Origin: Gallionella sp.
GTDB taxonomy: Bacteria; Pseudomonadota; Gammaproteobacteria; Burkholderiales; Gallionellaceae
NCBI GenBank assembly: GCA_029850565.1
Contig: JARCRR010000097.1
Location: 1-7,466 of the forward strand
DNA: 7,466 nucleotides
Direction of reading: 5' to 3'
Made by a program: the position numbers and the translations under genes. The notes under the pieces are model-generated. The model was given only the letters and a program-made list of their open reading frames with translations. It ran no database searches and had not been told where the DNA came from. Below are positions 6,471 through 7,466 of the stretch, one piece after another (the first letter of the stretch is position 1; every line of letters begins with the position of its first letter).

Positions 6471-7261
6471 TGTGCATGACGTGCGGGTGCGGAACGAGTG
6501 AGGTGCTGATCCGGGGCAAGCAGGCTCGCAAAGCAGCCGGAGCAGACACGCCGCTGCACTTTCGTCCGCACACTGCTGAAGTACCTGGCCAAGACAACGA
6601 AGCGAAACGCATCGTCAAACTCGAACAAGATATCCTCGCCAAGAACGATGGGTTCGCCGACAACAATCGCCGACTGTTTTCAGCCAACCGCATTCTCGCT
6701 TTGAATCTGGTTTCCAGCCCCGGCTCCGGCAAGACCTCGATCTTGGTGCGCACTCTACAAACACTCAAAGACGATATGCCGCTGGCGGTGATCGAAGGCG
6801 ACCAGCAGACCGACAACGACGCCGAGCGCATCCGTGCCACCGGTGTCGAAGCCATGCAGATCAACACCGGCAAGGGTTGCCATCTCGATGCGCAAATGGT
6901 CGAACGTGCTGTTCAACAGATGACATTGCCGCAGCATGGGATGCTGTTCATCGAGAACGTTGGCAATCTGGTGTGTCCCGCCGCATTCGATCTGGGCGAG
7001 GCGGCCAAGGTGGTGGTGCTGTCCGTCACCGAAGGCGAGGACAAACCGCTCAAATACCCCGACATGTTCCGCGCCGCCAAGTTGATGTTGCTCAACAAGT
7101 GCGACCTGTTGCCGTATCTGGCTTTTGATGTGGCACGTGCCGAAGAATATGCGCGCCGCGTCAATCCCGGCATCCGCATCATCCGTATTTCTGCCACCAG
7201 CGGCGAGGGCATGCCGGAGTGGTTGGACTGGTTGGCTGTCCAACATCAAGCTGCGGCATGA
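6470..7261 (+). CDS. hypB: HypB, hydrogenase nickel incorporation GTPase
   Basis: SIMIBI-class GTPase that drives nickel delivery with HypA. The 263-residue protein opens MCMTCGCG, giving the high-affinity nickel motif CxxCGC (C2, C5, C7). The P-loop is PGSGKTS, with G85-T89 as its core. GDQQTDND lies further on as a switch segment. ENVGNLVCP includes C169, a conserved metal-site cysteine of the G domain, and NKCD at 209-212 is the guanine-specificity motif. The linker between the CxxCGC motif and the G domain (about residues 9-75) has few histidines, so this is not one of the His-rich, nickel-storing HypB forms. Translation starts by TGATG overlap with hypA. The stop overlaps the next ATG by 4 bases (ATGA). 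Confidence 0.95.
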   Translation: MCMTCGCGTSEVLIRGKQARKAAGADTPLHFRPHTAEVPGQDNEAKRIVKLEQDILAKNDGFADNNRRLFSANRILALNLVSSPGSGKTSILVRTLQTLKDDMPLAVIEGDQQTDNDAERIRATGVEAMQINTGKGCHLDAQMVERAVQQMTLPQHGMLFIENVGNLVCPAAFDLGEAAKVVVLSVTEGEDKPLKYPDMFRAAKLMLLNKCDLLPYLAFDVARAEEYARRVNPGIRIIRISATSGEGMPEWLDWLAVQHQAAA

Positions 7262-7466
7262 CCCCTCCCGATCACGTAGCACACATCATAGAACTGCCGC
7301 ATGCCGTACCCACCGTACTGGCGATGGGCGCCTGGTTCAAAAACACACTGTGTATCACCTCCGGCCGGCATGCTTTCCTCAGCAAATGTGTGGGCGACCT
7401 CGACACCCCCGATGCTTGCCTCGAACATGAACGCATAGCGCGCAGCCTGTTGGCTTGGCTTGGCGA
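7258..7466 (+). CDS. hypF: HypF-like carbamoyltransferase, shortened N-terminus (3' partial)
   Basis: The first 69 residues of a HypF-family protein, which makes the thiocarbamate precursor of the active-site cyanide ligands together with HypE. Residues 18-48 (PTVLAMGAWFKNTLCITSG and onward to SKCVGDLD) match the segment that opens the Kae1-like carbamoyltransferase domain of HypF, usually read as LALG.xLKNTFCL followed by AFLSQHIGDL. In a full-length HypF of about 750 residues this segment lies past the middle, after the acylphosphatase, zinc-finger and YrdC-like domains. Here it begins about 18 residues after the ATG. The start is set by an ATGA overlap with the hypB stop, and the upstream sequence in this frame is hypB, so no N-terminal part can be encoded directly before it. 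No clear Shine-Dalgarno is seen. The rest of the gene is outside the window. A shortened HypF copy has been described in C. necator (from memory), so this may be the same class. Confidence 0.8.
   Translation, partial: MTPPDHVAHIIELPHAVPTVLAMGAWFKNTLCITSGRHAFLSKCVGDLDTPDACLEHERIARSLLAWLG

Overview
The window is a single, tightly packed, all-plus-strand gene cluster for hydrogen and pyruvate redox metabolism. Codon use is GC-rich. The proteins read like those of a betaproteobacterium: hoxH and hoxW closely resemble, from memory, the NAD+-reducing soluble hydrogenase genes of Cupriavidus necator. A chemolithotroph of the Gallionella/Sideroxydans/Nitrosomonadales kind is plausible. No rRNA or other phylogenetic marker is present, so the taxonomy is inference.

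Layout, left to right: (1) hoxH, the catalytic [NiFe] large subunit of a group 3d bidirectional hydrogenase, with its 5' end cut by the window; (2) hoxW, its dedicated C-terminal maturation protease; (3) a 30-bp gap, the largest in the window; (4) a three-subunit 2-oxoacid (probably pyruvate):ferredoxin oxidoreductase in the order gamma, alpha, beta (porG, porA, porB); (5) a 542-residue GltD-like FAD/NAD(P)H oxidoreductase with a fused C-terminal 2[4Fe-4S] ferredoxin domain; (6) hypA and hypB, which deliver nickel to the hydrogenase; (7) the start of a hypF-like gene, cut by the right edge. That gene begins directly in the carbamoyltransferase-like part, without the usual N-terminal domains. 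Adjacent genes overlap or lie 1 to 11 bp apart everywhere except the hoxW/porG gap, so one polycistronic transcript is likely. No stretch over 300 bases lacks a gene, and I saw no tRNA, rRNA, CRISPR array, insertion sequence or convincing terminator.

How the genes may work together: in C. necator the soluble hydrogenase operon runs hoxFUYHWI-hypA2B2F2. Here the same hox and hyp ends are present, but a por-plus-oxidoreductase module sits where hoxI would be. The fused ferredoxin domain can take the place of the missing PorD subunit. PorGAB plus the GltD-like protein could therefore act as a split pyruvate:NAD(P)+ oxidoreductase (or, run backwards, a pyruvate synthase). It could share reducing equivalents with the hydrogenase through the nicotinamide pool. 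This coupling is the most interesting hypothesis in the window and is inferred from gene order and domain content.
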